Assembly (NCBI GenBank): GCA_030041225.1
Contig: JASHOG010000129.1
Coordinates: 1-60,435 of the forward strand
Direction: 5' to 3'
Source: Vulcanimicrobiota bacterium
GTDB taxonomy: Bacteria; Vulcanimicrobiota; Vulcanimicrobiia; Vulcanimicrobiales; Vulcanimicrobiaceae
Length of the DNA stretch: 60,435 bases
Shown: piece after piece, positions 20,014 through 28,524 of the stretch
Position numbering within the stretch: the first letter of the stretch is position 1
Layout: every line of letters starts with the position of its first letter
Translations under genes and position numbers: made by a program
The notes under the pieces: generated by a model
What the model saw: only the letters and a program-made list of their open reading frames with translations
What the model was told of the DNA's origin: nothing
The model's database searches: none

Positions 20014-20141
20014 GAGCCGCAGGCGACGACGACTTGGATGTGCGCGCGCTCCCGCATCTCCTTAGCAAGGGCGTCGCCATCGTCGCATCCGCAGAAGCGG
20101 CAGCGGGTCGTCGTCGAGCGCTCCGTGCTTTGCTCGTCCAC
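19977..20141 (-). CDS. Small zinc-ribbon protein
   Basis: A 54-residue frame starting at GTG 20141 (VDEQSTERSTTTRCRFCG...) contains CRFCGC near the start and CGSCGH near the end, separated by about 20 residues. This is the layout of a zinc ribbon binding one Zn ion with four cysteines. A longer open frame to 20312 is poorly supported because its extra N-terminus is low-complexity and opposes the signal peptide of the divergent gene. It would be the first gene of the minus-strand operon running to FUSC. Function unknown; nucleic acid or protein binding is the usual guess for such ribbons. Confidence 0.5.
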   Translation of the reverse strand: MDEQSTERSTTTRCRFCGCDDGDALAKEMRERAHIQVVVACGSCGHAFTALSRN

Positions 20142-20222
20142 GACCGCCTCGTTACGCGCGAAGAAGCGCCGGCCCTTCCCCGCAGGCCCGCCGCGCGCCG
20201 GCCGTCGAAGGGCAAACCATCG

Positions 20223-22568
20223 ATGTCGGCTGCTCGAACCCTTGCTGCCGTGCTGATCGTCCTGCTCATGGCTGCGCCGGCTTCGGCTGCCAGACCCATC
20301 GTCGATCTGCATAAGCTCGACGCTTACTTTGCCCTCTTCGCGGCAGACTCAAACGTTCCGTGGAAAGCAACCGCGATTCGTCTCGACACCTCTTCGAGCG
20401 CGCCGGTAGAGATTGCCGTCTATCAGGTCGATCCGGCGAATGTCCTGACAGCGGGCTCGAACGCCCGCCCGCGCGCGATCGAGACGAGAGCGCTGCGCGC
20501 GGTGACGAGCTTCACGTACACGCCGCCCGGCGGGTATCAGTTCCAGCCGAACGTCGTCGATCTTCCGCTCGGGAGTCGTGAAGGCTTCTTCGTGGTCGAG
20601 GCGCGCCGCGGGAACGTCGGCGAGCAAGTATGGGTCAATCGCACGCGCATCGGCTTGATCTCGAAGCAAGCGCCGGCGCAGCTCCTCCTCTACGGCACCG
20701 ATCTCGCAAGCGGTACCCCGCTCGCGCGGATGCGCGTGCAACTGCTCGTCGGTGACCATTTCGTCACCGCCTATACGGACGATCGAGGATGCATCCGATG
20801 GAACGGGCAGCAACGGCCGATCTTCGCGCTTGCGCAATGGGGCCCGAGCTACGCATTCCTCAGCTTCCTGCCGCAAGCGCCGCTTCCATCGGAGATCGTC
20901 GGCATTCGAACTGCGTCGGCGGTCGTGCGTGCCGGCAAGAGTGTGCGCATCGTCGGGTTCGCACGCGTTCGGCATGGCGAAACCCTTCGCCCGGGGAGCG
21001 GAGCGGCGACGATCTCGCTGCACGACGGCGCGCGCCTTCTAACCGAGCAGCGTGCGACGCTCGACGCCGCGGGCGCCTTCAGTGCCGACCTTCCTCTTCC
21101 CGCGAATGCGAGAGCGGGCGACGACGCGATCATCGCGCAAGTCGGAGACGGTGTCGGCAGCGCCTCCGTGCGCATCGACGCCGATGCAAACGGACTCTCG
21201 CTCGACGTAGCATCCGAATGCGGCGACGACTGCAATGCGAATGAGGACGTGCCCATCATCGTTCGTTCTTCCCGTCCGAATACGGACGTCCGTGTGACGG
21301 TCATTCGTTCACCGCACGTGTACGTCGGCGAGGAGTCCGCGGCCCCACCCTGGGGAACGACGACGTGGCTCGACGAACGTGTGACGACCGACGGCTCCGG
21401 GCGTGCCGAGATTCGGATACCGCATCCTACCGACGGACTGAGCTCGACATACGGCGTACGCGTCGAGTCGGGCGGCGCTACCGCCGACACGCGCATCATC
21501 GTCCCGACCGCGCCGGTAGCGCTGCGACTGCAGCTCGATCGTGATGAGGAGACGCTCGGGACGCCGATAGACTTCGCCGTCTATGCCGCCGATGTTCGCA
21601 GCGGACAGCCGCTTGTGCAAGGGCACGTCGACGTGACGCTCTCCCATGGCGGGCTGATGCAGCAACAATCTCTTGCGCTTGATGAAACGGGGCGCGCGCG
21701 AGGCTCCTTTACGAACGCCGATCTCGGCACGAACATGATGACGGTAACTCTCGACTGGAACGGTGCGCGTGCTGAGGACGCAACGCAGCTCGAAGTCGTC
21801 TCGCAGGGTTCGAGCGACGTGATACAGGCGAGCACGGACGTGGTCGTTACGGTCGATCGCGATCGTTATCGTCCCGGCGACGCGATTCACGTCGACGCAA
21901 GCGCTCCAGGATCCGGCGGCGATGCCCTCTTGACGCTGGAAGGCGCGTTCGGCGTGCAGAGTACGGTCGCGCGCGTTGTCGGAGGCCGCGCCTCGGCGAC
22001 ATTTCGCGCCGTCGATGCGCCGGGCGCCGTGCAAGCCGGCGCCGCGTTCGTGCGTGACGGATCCGTGGCGGTAAATGGTATCCCATTGACGATCGACGGA
22101 GCCGGGAGCGCCACGACCTCGACGCTTGCGATCGAGCCGGCGCCGAGCGTGGGTGCTGACGTCACGTTGTCGTTGCTGGGCGCGGGTGATGCACCGGCGA
22201 CCTTTGCCGTGCGTCTCTCGAGTGGCGAGCCGTCCGGTAGCGCACTCTTTGCCTCGGTTCCCGCCTTCTTGGCCTTCGGCGTCAACAGCACGCAAACGAG
22301 CGCGCCCGAATCTGCGACGTGGCACCCTTGGGTCGACTCGACCGGCGATCACCCGCTCGTGCTCGAGTTCGTGCGCCGAACGGAGCCGCCGCCCGACCTG
22401 ACGATCGCAGAGGCAGATACGTATCCGGTGTCGTGGAGCGTCACACGCGGCGACGGCCCACTGCACGTGCAACTTCCGGCTCAGCCCGGGCACTACACGC
22501 TCTCAGTCCTCGAAATCGCCGACGACGGGCGCATTGTCGCCGCCTCGCAGAGCATCGACCTTCCTTGA
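20223..22568 (+). CDS. Secreted multi-domain beta-sandwich protein, macroglobulin-like
   Basis: This 781-residue protein has a clear signal peptide (MSAARTLAAV, ending PASAA). The mature part is almost wholly beta-rich: repeated modules with strand patterns such as GKSVRIVGFARVRHGETL, DLPLPANARAGDDAI, DVRVTVIRS, and RYRPGDAIHVDASAPG. These resemble the MG domains of alpha-2-macroglobulin-like proteins, but I see no thioester CxEQ motif and the length is about half of a full macroglobulin. The longer frame from 20034 is rejected because its extra residues precede the signal peptide. Its stop overlaps the TTG start of polA, so the two are translationally coupled. Precise role unknown. Confidence 0.65.
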   Translation: MSAARTLAAVLIVLLMAAPASAARPIVDLHKLDAYFALFAADSNVPWKATAIRLDTSSSAPVEIAVYQVDPANVLTAGSNARPRAIETRALRAVTSFTYTPPGGYQFQPNVVDLPLGSREGFFVVEARRGNVGEQVWVNRTRIGLISKQAPAQLLLYGTDLASGTPLARMRVQLLVGDHFVTAYTDDRGCIRWNGQQRPIFALAQWGPSYAFLSFLPQAPLPSEIVGIRTASAVVRAGKSVRIVGFARVRHGETLRPGSGAATISLHDGARLLTEQRATLDAAGAFSADLPLPANARAGDDAIIAQVGDGVGSASVRIDADANGLSLDVASECGDDCNANEDVPIIVRSSRPNTDVRVTVIRSPHVYVGEESAAPPWGTTTWLDERVTTDGSGRAEIRIPHPTDGLSSTYGVRVESGGATADTRIIVPTAPVALRLQLDRDEETLGTPIDFAVYAADVRSGQPLVQGHVDVTLSHGGLMQQQSLALDETGRARGSFTNADLGTNMMTVTLDWNGARAEDATQLEVVSQGSSDVIQASTDVVVTVDRDRYRPGDAIHVDASAPGSGGDALLTLEGAFGVQSTVARVVGGRASATFRAVDAPGAVQAGAAFVRDGSVAVNGIPLTIDGAGSATTSTLAIEPAPSVGADVTLSLLGAGDAPATFAVRLSSGEPSGSALFASVPAFLAFGVNSTQTSAPESATWHPWVDSTGDHPLVLEFVRRTEPPPDLTIAEADTYPVSWSVTRGDGPLHVQLPAQPGHYTLSVLEIADDGRIVAASQSIDLP

Positions 22569-25171
22569 AAAGGCTGTTGCTGCTCGACACCTATGGGTTG
22601 ATCTACCGCGCCTTCTTCGCCCTACCTCCGCTCACGACCGCGAAGGGCCTGCCGATCAACGCCGTCTACGGCTTCACGATGATGTTGAATAAGGTCATAG
22701 CGGAGGAGCAACCGACGCACGTCATCGCGGCCTTCGATAAGGGGATGCCGGCGCACCGCGTTGCGCTCTACCCTCAATACAAAGCGCAGCGCCAGACGAT
22801 GCCCGAGGATTTGCGCGGTCAGTTCGCGCTCGTGCGTCGCGTGCTCGATACATACGGCATTCCGATTGCTGAAATCGAAGGGGAAGAGGCAGACGACGTG
22901 ATCGCGACGCTTGCGACCAAGGCGGAGGAGCAAGGTGCGCAGACGCTCGTGCTGACGGGAGACCTCGACCTCTTGCAGGTCGTCGATGATCGCACGACCG
23001 TGCTTGCGACGCGCCGCGGTATCACCGACCTCGCGCGTTACGATAGCGCGGCCGTGAGGGAGCGCTTCGGCTTGAATCCTTCGCAGCTCACCGATTATCG
23101 CGGCCTCAAAGGTGACCCGTCGGACAACCTGCCCGGCGTGCCCGGCATCGGTGAGAAAACCGCCTCGAAGCTTCTTCAGTCGGCGGGGACACTCGACGCG
23201 CTCGTCGCCGAACCCTCGCGTGCCGGATCTCCGAAGCTGCAGCGCCTCATAGAGGAGTACGGCGCACAGGCGCAGCTCTGCCGCGATGTTTCGCGCGCCG
23301 ATCGTGACCTGTCGCTCGAGGTCGATTGGGAGCGCAGCCGTTATGAGCCGCCCGGCGACACCGTGCTCTACCCGCTCTTCCGCGAGCTCGAGTTCAAGAC
23401 GCTGCTGGCGAGACTCAAGCCGCCCGAGAATCTACCGTTGCTCGGAAACGGCGAACAACTGAGCGGTACGTACCGCAGCTACGTCGCGTCGGTCGATCCG
23501 CCGGAGTTCGCAAGGCTCGCGCAGGAGCTGCACGCGATGGCGAACGCGCAGCACATTGCCGTCGCACTGCACGAAGGTGCGATCGGTGTGAGCACACGCG
23601 CCGGCGAGGGGCTCTCGTTCTCGATCGAGGCGCTTGCACACCAGCCGGTGTGCGCTGCGCTCAGCGAGGTGCTCGAGAGCGCACGACGGCGCATCGTCCA
23701 CGATGCAAAGCGTGCCGACCATGCGCTGCACGCGCACGGAGTCTCGGCACGCTTCGATGACGACACGATGCTCGGTGCTCATCTGCTCAATCCGTCGCGC
23801 TCGTTTGCGGATCTCAACGATGCAACAGCGGAGCTCCTCAACGTGGGCAACGTGCAGGAGGCCGCGGTGGCCGCGGACGCGACGCTTCAGCTCGCACAGC
23901 GTATCGCGGGTAGGCTGGACGAGCGCGATCAGCGCGCGCTCTACGAGGACGTCGAGGTGCCGCTTGCGCCCGTGCTCGCCGCGATGGAGCGCGCGGGCAT
24001 CGCCATCGAGCCGTCCGAACTCCATCGTCTCGGTAGCGAGATCGATGGCGCCGTCGAGCGGTTACAGAAGCGCATCTACGATTTCGCCGGTGAAGCGTTC
24101 AACATCGGTTCACCGCAGCAGCTGGGCAACATCCTCTTCGGCAAACTGCAGATTCCCGGAAGCAAGAAGACCAAAACCGGCTGGGCGACCGGCGTCGAAG
24201 TGCTCTACGCGCTCGCCCGCGAGTATCCGATCTGTGCGCTCGTCCTCGAATGGCGCGAGATGACGAAGTTGAAGAACACGTACGTCGACGTGATCCCGCA
24301 GCTCGTCGATCCACGCGACGGGCGGCTCCACACGATCTTCAACCAGACGGCGACCGCGACGGGACGCCTCTCTTCGACGAACCCGAACCTGCAAAATATT
24401 CCCGTGCGTGGTGACCTCGGTCGGCGCATTCGCCGCGCCTTCGTCGCGCGCAGCGGCGAGTACGTCCTGCTCGCGGCAGACTACAGTCAAATAGAGCTGC
24501 GGATCATGGCACATCTCTCCGGTGACGAAGCGATGCGCCGCGCTTTCGAGGAGGGGCAGGACATTCACGACTTCACCGCACGCCGGCTCTTCAACGTGCC
24601 TGCGAACGAGAGCGTCGATCCGAATCAGCGCCGCATGGCGAAGAGCGTCAACTTCGGCTTGCTCTATGGGATGTCGGACTTCGGCCTCGCGCAGCGGCTC
24701 GAAATCTCGCGTGCGGAAGCCAAGGAGATCACGGCGGCCTACTTCGCGCGCTTTCCATCGGTACGTGCGTACATCCAACAGACGCTCGAGGACGGAAGAC
24801 GAAACGGTTACGTCGCGACGATGCTCGGGCGGAGGCGCTACATGCCCGCGCTCACATCGTCGAACTTTGCGGTTCGGAGCGCAGCGGAACGCGAGGCGAC
24901 GAACGCGCCGCTGCAAGGAAGCGCAGCCGACCTCATGAAGCTTGCAATGGTGCGCATCGATCGTGCGTTACGAGAGCAGGACCTCGACGCGGCAATGCTG
25001 CTGCAGATTCACGACGAGCTCATCTTCGACGTGCGCGAACGCGACCTGCACGCAACCGCGCACCTCGTGCGAAGCGCGATGGAGGGCGCGATGACGTTGA
25101 GCGTTCCGCTCGAAACGACACTGAAGACGGGCGCGAACTGGTACGACGTGGAGCCGTTGAATGACGTGTAG
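22565..25171 (+). CDS. polA: DNA polymerase I
   Basis: This 868-residue protein starts at a TTG overlapping the previous stop (TTGA). Domain 1 is a 5'-nuclease (LLLDTYGLIYRAF, GEEADDVIATLA, TGDLDLLQ, GDPSDNLPGVPGIGEKTA). Domain 2 has the place of a 3'-5' exonuclease, but the DxE catalytic motif is replaced by IAVALHEG, so proofreading is probably lost, as in Taq and Bacillus enzymes. Domain 3 is the polymerase with motif A (LLAADYSQIELR), motif B (RRMAKSVNFGLLYG) and motif C (LLQIHDEL). It works in Okazaki fragment processing and repair. A longer frame reaching 22319 is overlap noise. Confidence 0.95.
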   Translation: MKRLLLLDTYGLIYRAFFALPPLTTAKGLPINAVYGFTMMLNKVIAEEQPTHVIAAFDKGMPAHRVALYPQYKAQRQTMPEDLRGQFALVRRVLDTYGIPIAEIEGEEADDVIATLATKAEEQGAQTLVLTGDLDLLQVVDDRTTVLATRRGITDLARYDSAAVRERFGLNPSQLTDYRGLKGDPSDNLPGVPGIGEKTASKLLQSAGTLDALVAEPSRAGSPKLQRLIEEYGAQAQLCRDVSRADRDLSLEVDWERSRYEPPGDTVLYPLFRELEFKTLLARLKPPENLPLLGNGEQLSGTYRSYVASVDPPEFARLAQELHAMANAQHIAVALHEGAIGVSTRAGEGLSFSIEALAHQPVCAALSEVLESARRRIVHDAKRADHALHAHGVSARFDDDTMLGAHLLNPSRSFADLNDATAELLNVGNVQEAAVAADATLQLAQRIAGRLDERDQRALYEDVEVPLAPVLAAMERAGIAIEPSELHRLGSEIDGAVERLQKRIYDFAGEAFNIGSPQQLGNILFGKLQIPGSKKTKTGWATGVEVLYALAREYPICALVLEWREMTKLKNTYVDVIPQLVDPRDGRLHTIFNQTATATGRLSSTNPNLQNIPVRGDLGRRIRRAFVARSGEYVLLAADYSQIELRIMAHLSGDEAMRRAFEEGQDIHDFTARRLFNVPANESVDPNQRRMAKSVNFGLLYGMSDFGLAQRLEISRAEAKEITAAYFARFPSVRAYIQQTLEDGRRNGYVATMLGRRRYMPALTSSNFAVRSAAEREATNAPLQGSAADLMKLAMVRIDRALREQDLDAAMLLQIHDELIFDVRERDLHATAHLVRSAMEGAMTLSVPLETTLKTGANWYDVEPLNDV

Positions 25172-25601
25172 CGCGATGCTGCTTGCCGCGGTGACCGCGC
25201 TGCCCTCCCCGAATCCGCCGCTCCCGACGACGATCGTCGAGGCACCGGGTGCGCGGCTCGTGCTGGAGACCGCATCGACACCGCAGGAGCGTACGCGAGG
25301 CCTGATGAGCCGCACGTCGCTTCCGCCGCACACGGGCATGATCTTCGTCTTCGATGCAGACGCACCGATCTCGTTCTGGATGAAGGACACGCTCGTATCG
25401 CTCGACATGGTTTTCGTCGCAAGCGACGGGATCGTGCGAGAGGTCTTTGCAAAGGTACCGGTTCTCTCTCCGAACACGCCCGACGGAGATATTCCTTTAG
25501 AATCGGCGCGCGCGCGCTACGTCATCGAGCTGCCCGCCGGAGAAGCCGCACGCGACGGCATCGTTCCAGGGGTGCGACTGCGCTTTGCCCGAGCTCCCTG
25601 A
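25161..25601 (+). CDS. DUF192 family protein, exported
   Basis: This 146-residue protein has a short hydrophobic start and then the DUF192 core: TPQERTRGLMSRTSLPPHTGMIFVF, ISFWMKDTLVSLDMVFV and YVIELPAGEAARDGI. DUF192 proteins are small beta-barrel-like periplasmic or surface proteins without a firmly established function. The start overlaps the end of polA by 11 bases, with a GGAG ribosome site inside polA. Its end overlaps mutM by 17 bases, so it sits in a repair-gene operon. Confidence 0.85.
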   Translation: MTCSAMLLAAVTALPSPNPPLPTTIVEAPGARLVLETASTPQERTRGLMSRTSLPPHTGMIFVFDADAPISFWMKDTLVSLDMVFVASDGIVREVFAKVPVLSPNTPDGDIPLESARARYVIELPAGEAARDGIVPGVRLRFARAP

Positions 25602-26397
25602 AGCAGAGACGATCGCTCGCGGGCTCGACGAACGCGTGCGCGGAGCAAAGATCCGCCGCGTCGACGTACGAAGCCCGAAGAATGTCGTGGCGCCGGGCGG
25701 TCTCGATTTCTCGCGTTCGCTCGCCGGTGAACGAATTGAGTACGTTACGCGGCGCGGGAAGTACGTCGTACTCGTGCTCGCCTCGGGAAGGCTCCTCGTC
25801 GTTGGCCTACGGATGACGGGGCGTATCCTCGTAGGGAGCCCCGGGAAGCATCTACCTGCGGGGACGCACGTCGTCATCGAGCTCTCGGGAGAGCGGGCGC
25901 TGACCTTCGCCGACGTACGCACGTTCGGGCGAATGCGTCTAGTGGAGCGTGGTGAGGCGTGGGACCGGATGCTGGGCGTCGAGCCTCTTGACGAAGGCTT
26001 TACAGTCGAGGCCTTTACCGCTATGCTGGCGGGGCGGAAGACACCGGTCAAGGTCCTGTTGCTCGACCAGCACCGCATCGCAGGTATCGGGAACATCTAC
26101 GCCTGCGAAGCGTTATGGAGGGCGGGGATTCGCCCGAGCCGCCCGTCGGCCTCGCTTTCGAAGGCGGCTGCGAGGAAACTGCACGACGCCATCGTCGAGG
26201 TTCTCCGGCAAGCGGTGACGCTGCGCGGCTCGTCCATCGACGACTACGTGGATGCAAACGGATTGCAGGGCAAGTTCCAGGACGCGCTTTCGGTCTACGG
26301 ACGCGAAGGGGCCGCGTGTCCGCGTTGCGGCAAGTCGATCGTTCGGACGGTGCTTGGCCAGCGTGGAACGTGGTGGTGTCGGACGTGTCAAAAATAA
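25585..26397 (+). CDS. mutM: Formamidopyrimidine-DNA glycosylase
   Basis: This 270-residue protein starts at TTG with (M)PELPEAETIARGL; Pro2 and Glu3 are the catalytic nucleophile and acid of the Fpg family. RMTGRILV, HRIAGIGNIYACEALW (helix-two-turn-helix) and the C-terminal zinc finger (CPRCGKSIV...WWCRTCQ) are all present. It removes 8-oxoguanine and ring-opened purines and nicks the abasic site. It overlaps DUF192 and follows polA, making a base-excision-repair pair. The stop TAA at 26395-26397 is in the same frame as the following rpsA gene. Confidence 0.95.
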   Translation: MPELPEAETIARGLDERVRGAKIRRVDVRSPKNVVAPGGLDFSRSLAGERIEYVTRRGKYVVLVLASGRLLVVGLRMTGRILVGSPGKHLPAGTHVVIELSGERALTFADVRTFGRMRLVERGEAWDRMLGVEPLDEGFTVEAFTAMLAGRKTPVKVLLLDQHRIAGIGNIYACEALWRAGIRPSRPSASLSKAAARKLHDAIVEVLRQAVTLRGSSIDDYVDANGLQGKFQDALSVYGREGAACPRCGKSIVRTVLGQRGTWWCRTCQK

Positions 26398-26446
26398 AGA
26401 AAGGTCACAAACAACATCACAACCACGCAACTATCACCAACAACCC
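26398..26446 (+). other. A/C-rich, nearly G-free stretch before rpsA
   Basis: After its first seven bases this stretch is made almost only of A, C and a few T, in strong contrast with the GC-rich coding sequence around it. It could be an unstructured mRNA leader for S1 or could encode a Thr/Asn/Gln-rich disordered N-terminus (NNITTTQLSPTT) in the rpsA frame. It contains an ATC at 26416 preceded by AAAGG at 26400-26404. Confidence 0.5.
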
Positions 26447-26523
26447 ATGAAGAGGAGGATCAACTCGCGCTGGAGCAGCGGCTCTACGAAGAGTCGCTGA
26501 AGGTTCTCGATGAGGGTCAGGTT

Positions 26524-27549
26524 TTGACCGGCACGATCGTCCAACGGGACAAAGAGGAGCTCCTCGTCGACGTCGGCGGAAAATCCGAAGGAGTTCTTCC
26601 CTTCAAAGAGCTCTCGCTCGCCGTCGATCCGAAGACGCTGCGCGTCGGCGATCGGCTCGAGGTCATGGTACACCGCATCGACGAGCTCGACGGTACACTC
26701 TTCCTTTCCGAGCGCCGAGCCCGCGCCCTGAAGACGTGGGAACAAGTCATCGAGGCAGACAACAGCAATCAAGTCATTGAGGCGACCGTGACGCACGTCG
26801 TCAAGGGCGGTGTCCTGGTCGATCTCGGCATGCGCGGTTTCGTTCCCGCCTCACAGATACGGCGTCAGCCCGTCGGTGATCTCGACGAGCTGCTAGGGCA
26901 GCGCCTGCGCCTGAAAGTCATCGATCTGGATCACAAACGCCACCGCGTCGTGCTCTCACAGCGCCAGGTTCTCGAAGAAGAGTTGCAGGCGAAGAAGCAG
27001 GAGCTGCTCGGGACGCTCGAGGTCGGGCAGATCCGAGAAGGCGTCGTCGTTCGCCTCGCTGACTTCGGCGCGTTCGTCGATCTCGGCGGTGTCGACGGCT
27101 TGATCCACAACAGTGAGCTCTCGTACGCGCGTATCAAGCACCCGTCGGAGGTCGTGAAGATCGGCGACATCGTTCAGGTCGAGATCATGAAGTTCGATCC
27201 CGAAGCGAAGAAGGTGAGCCTCTCGCTGAAGCACACGCTTCCGGATCCGTGGGACGAGCACGCGGACAAGCTCTACGAGACGAACCGCCTGCGCGCCCAG
27301 GTCGTGAAGGTCACGCCGAATTACCTGCTCGTCGAGCTCGTGCCGGGAATTCTCGCCATGGTTCCGAGCGGCGAGTTCGACAACTCCGTTCAATACGCGG
27401 TTGGTCAAGACATCGACGTGACGCTGCTCACGCTGAACCACTCAACGCGACGTATCACGGCGTCGATCCAGCATGTCGCCGACGTGCCGTCGGAGCACAT
27501 CGAGGTGCTCGCCGAAGAGGAGAACGAGGAAAGCTCCCCCGAGGGCTGA
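26524..27549 (+). CDS. rpsA: Ribosomal protein S1 (four S1 domains), start unresolved
   Basis: From TTG 26524 this is 341 residues with four OB-type S1 repeats: GTIVQRDKEELLVDVGGKSEG, ATVTHVVKGGVLVDLGMRGFVP, EGVVVRLADFGAFVDLGGVDGLIH and AQVVKVTPNYLLVELVPGI, and an acidic tail (EEENEESSPEG). S1 unfolds mRNA on the 30S subunit. The first domain normally starts upstream of TTG 26524, and the frame does continue upstream (EEDQLALEQRLYEESLKVLDEG), which looks like a genuine S1 N-terminus. No ATG, GTG or TTG is in frame between there and the mutM stop. Rare initiation (ATC 26416), or a lost base after the out-of-frame ATG at 26447, are candidates. Confidence 0.88.
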   Translation: MTGTIVQRDKEELLVDVGGKSEGVLPFKELSLAVDPKTLRVGDRLEVMVHRIDELDGTLFLSERRARALKTWEQVIEADNSNQVIEATVTHVVKGGVLVDLGMRGFVPASQIRRQPVGDLDELLGQRLRLKVIDLDHKRHRVVLSQRQVLEEELQAKKQELLGTLEVGQIREGVVVRLADFGAFVDLGGVDGLIHNSELSYARIKHPSEVVKIGDIVQVEIMKFDPEAKKVSLSLKHTLPDPWDEHADKLYETNRLRAQVVKVTPNYLLVELVPGILAMVPSGEFDNSVQYAVGQDIDVTLLTLNHSTRRITASIQHVADVPSEHIEVLAEEENEESSPEG

Positions 27550-27556
27550 CCTGAAC

Positions 27557-28144
27557 GTGCGCGTCGGTCTGACGGGCGGCATCGGCAGCGGGAAGAGCGA
27601 GGTCGCGCGGATCTTCGAAGACCTCGGCGCGTTCATCATCGACACCGACGCTCTCGCACGCGAGGCCGTCGCTCCGTACAGCGACGGCCTCCTGCAAATT
27701 GCGCGCGTTTGGCCCCAGGTCGTTCACGGGAACGTGCTCGATCGGGCTGCACTCGGTGACATCATCTTCAGCGATGCCGATGCGCGTGCACGGCTGAACG
27801 CCATCGTCCATCCGCACGTGCGCCGGCTCGCGCGCGAGCGCGAAGTATTCGCAAAGCCGGGGCAGCTCATCGTCCACGTCGTACCGCTGCTCTTCGAAAC
27901 GGGGTACAACGATCAGGTGGACAAGACGGTCGTCGTCCTCGCACCCGAAACGCAGCGCATCGCGCGCATTCTCGCGCGCGACGGCCTCGATGAAGAGCAC
28001 ATACGTGCCAGAATGGCGGCGCAGATCGCTCCTGAGGAGGCCCGTCGTCGCGCCGACGAGGTTATCGAAAATGATGGTGACCGAGCGTTACTGCGCGCAC
28101 GAACGGAACGTGCGTATAAGTTGCTAAGCGGGCAAGCAAGCTAA
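27557..28144 (+). CDS. coaE: Dephospho-CoA kinase
   Basis: This 195-residue P-loop kinase starts VRVGLTGGIGSGKSEVARIFEDLG, followed by IIDTDALAREAV, HPHVRR, HVVPLLFETG and the lid/nucleoside region RIARILARDG. It phosphorylates the ribose 3'-hydroxyl of dephospho-CoA, the last step of coenzyme A synthesis. I chose GTG 27557, seven bases after the rpsA stop; the ribosome site lies in the rpsA end (CCGAGGG). The polA-DUF192-mutM-rpsA-coaE order puts CoA synthesis and translation in one transcription unit, a grouping also seen in other bacteria. Confidence 0.93.
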   Translation: MRVGLTGGIGSGKSEVARIFEDLGAFIIDTDALAREAVAPYSDGLLQIARVWPQVVHGNVLDRAALGDIIFSDADARARLNAIVHPHVRRLAREREVFAKPGQLIVHVVPLLFETGYNDQVDKTVVVLAPETQRIARILARDGLDEEHIRARMAAQIAPEEARRRADEVIENDGDRALLRARTERAYKLLSGQAS

Positions 28145-28212
28145 CGCGCCAAATTATAGGCACATGAAGAGCGCCTTCTCCTCAGTATTTTTCCAGCTTG
28201 CAGGTCGAGCAT

Positions 28213-28224
28213 AGGAACGTTCCT
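28213..28224. promoter_or_regulatory. 12-bp perfect palindrome upstream of the KGG genes
   Basis: AGGAACGTTCCT reads the same on both strands and lies 8 bases upstream of the sigma-B-like -35 element. It may be an operator, or chance. A second 10-bp palindrome (CGAGCGCTCG, 28239-28248) lies in the promoter spacer. Confidence 0.3.
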
Positions 28225-28232
28225 CGTACCTG

Positions 28233-28257
28233 GTTTGGCGAGCGCTCGTATGGGTAA
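28233..28257 (+). promoter_or_regulatory. Sigma-B-type general stress promoter
   Basis: GTTTGG (28233-28238), a 13-base spacer, then GGGTAA (28252-28257). This closely matches the Bacillus sigma-B/SigF-type pattern GTTT(AA)-N12-15-GGGTA. It lies about 45 bases before the ATG of a KGG-repeat gene. The KGG protein GsiB is a classic sigma-B-controlled stress protein in Bacillus, so motif and gene content agree. An alternative sigma factor must be encoded elsewhere. Confidence 0.6.
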
Positions 28258-28301
28258 ACGGGCTGGAGCACTCCTTTTCAACCTGAGGTGAAGCGTCAAA
28301 A

Positions 28302-28508
28302 ATGCAAAGTGAATTTCACGGCGGCGGTATGAGCGTCCGCGAGGCCGGACGCCGCGGCGGCGAGCGCGTCAAAGCGAAATACGGCACGGAGTTCTACGAA
28401 GAGATCGGTCGCAAAGGCGGCGAGGCGACGAAGAGCAAGTACGGCCCCTCGTTCTATGAAGTCATTGGACAAAAGGGCGGCCAGAAGCCGAAGCGCAAGA
28501 CTGCGTAA
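28302..28508 (+). CDS. KGG-repeat stress protein (GsiB/con-10-like), short copy
   Basis: This 68-residue hydrophilic protein has KGG-type repeats: MSVREAGRRGGERVKAKYG, EFYEEIGRKGGEATKSKYG and SFYEVIGQKGGQKPK. Such proteins (GsiB in Bacillus, con-10 in fungi) are intrinsically disordered, LEA-like and induced by desiccation, heat or starvation. A GAGGTGA ribosome site precedes the ATG, and a sigma-B-like promoter lies upstream. The next gene 16 bases downstream is a longer paralogue. Confidence 0.87.
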   Translation: MQSEFHGGGMSVREAGRRGGERVKAKYGTEFYEEIGRKGGEATKSKYGPSFYEVIGQKGGQKPKRKTA

Positions 28509-28524
28509 CTCACGCTAAAGATTC

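Noticed and set aside
20034-20222. Longer start of the secreted protein at 20034
   Set aside because: The extra 63 residues lie before a perfect signal peptide and opposite the zinc-ribbon gene.
22319-22564. Longer start of polA at 22319
   Set aside because: The added part is out-of-frame overlap with the secreted protein gene; DNA polymerase I begins at the LLLLDTYGLIYRAF segment.
26252-26500. 82-codon frame ending at 26500, including ATG 26447
   Set aside because: It overlaps mutM and rpsA in another frame and has no homology features. The ATG matters only as a possible sign of a lost base in rpsA.
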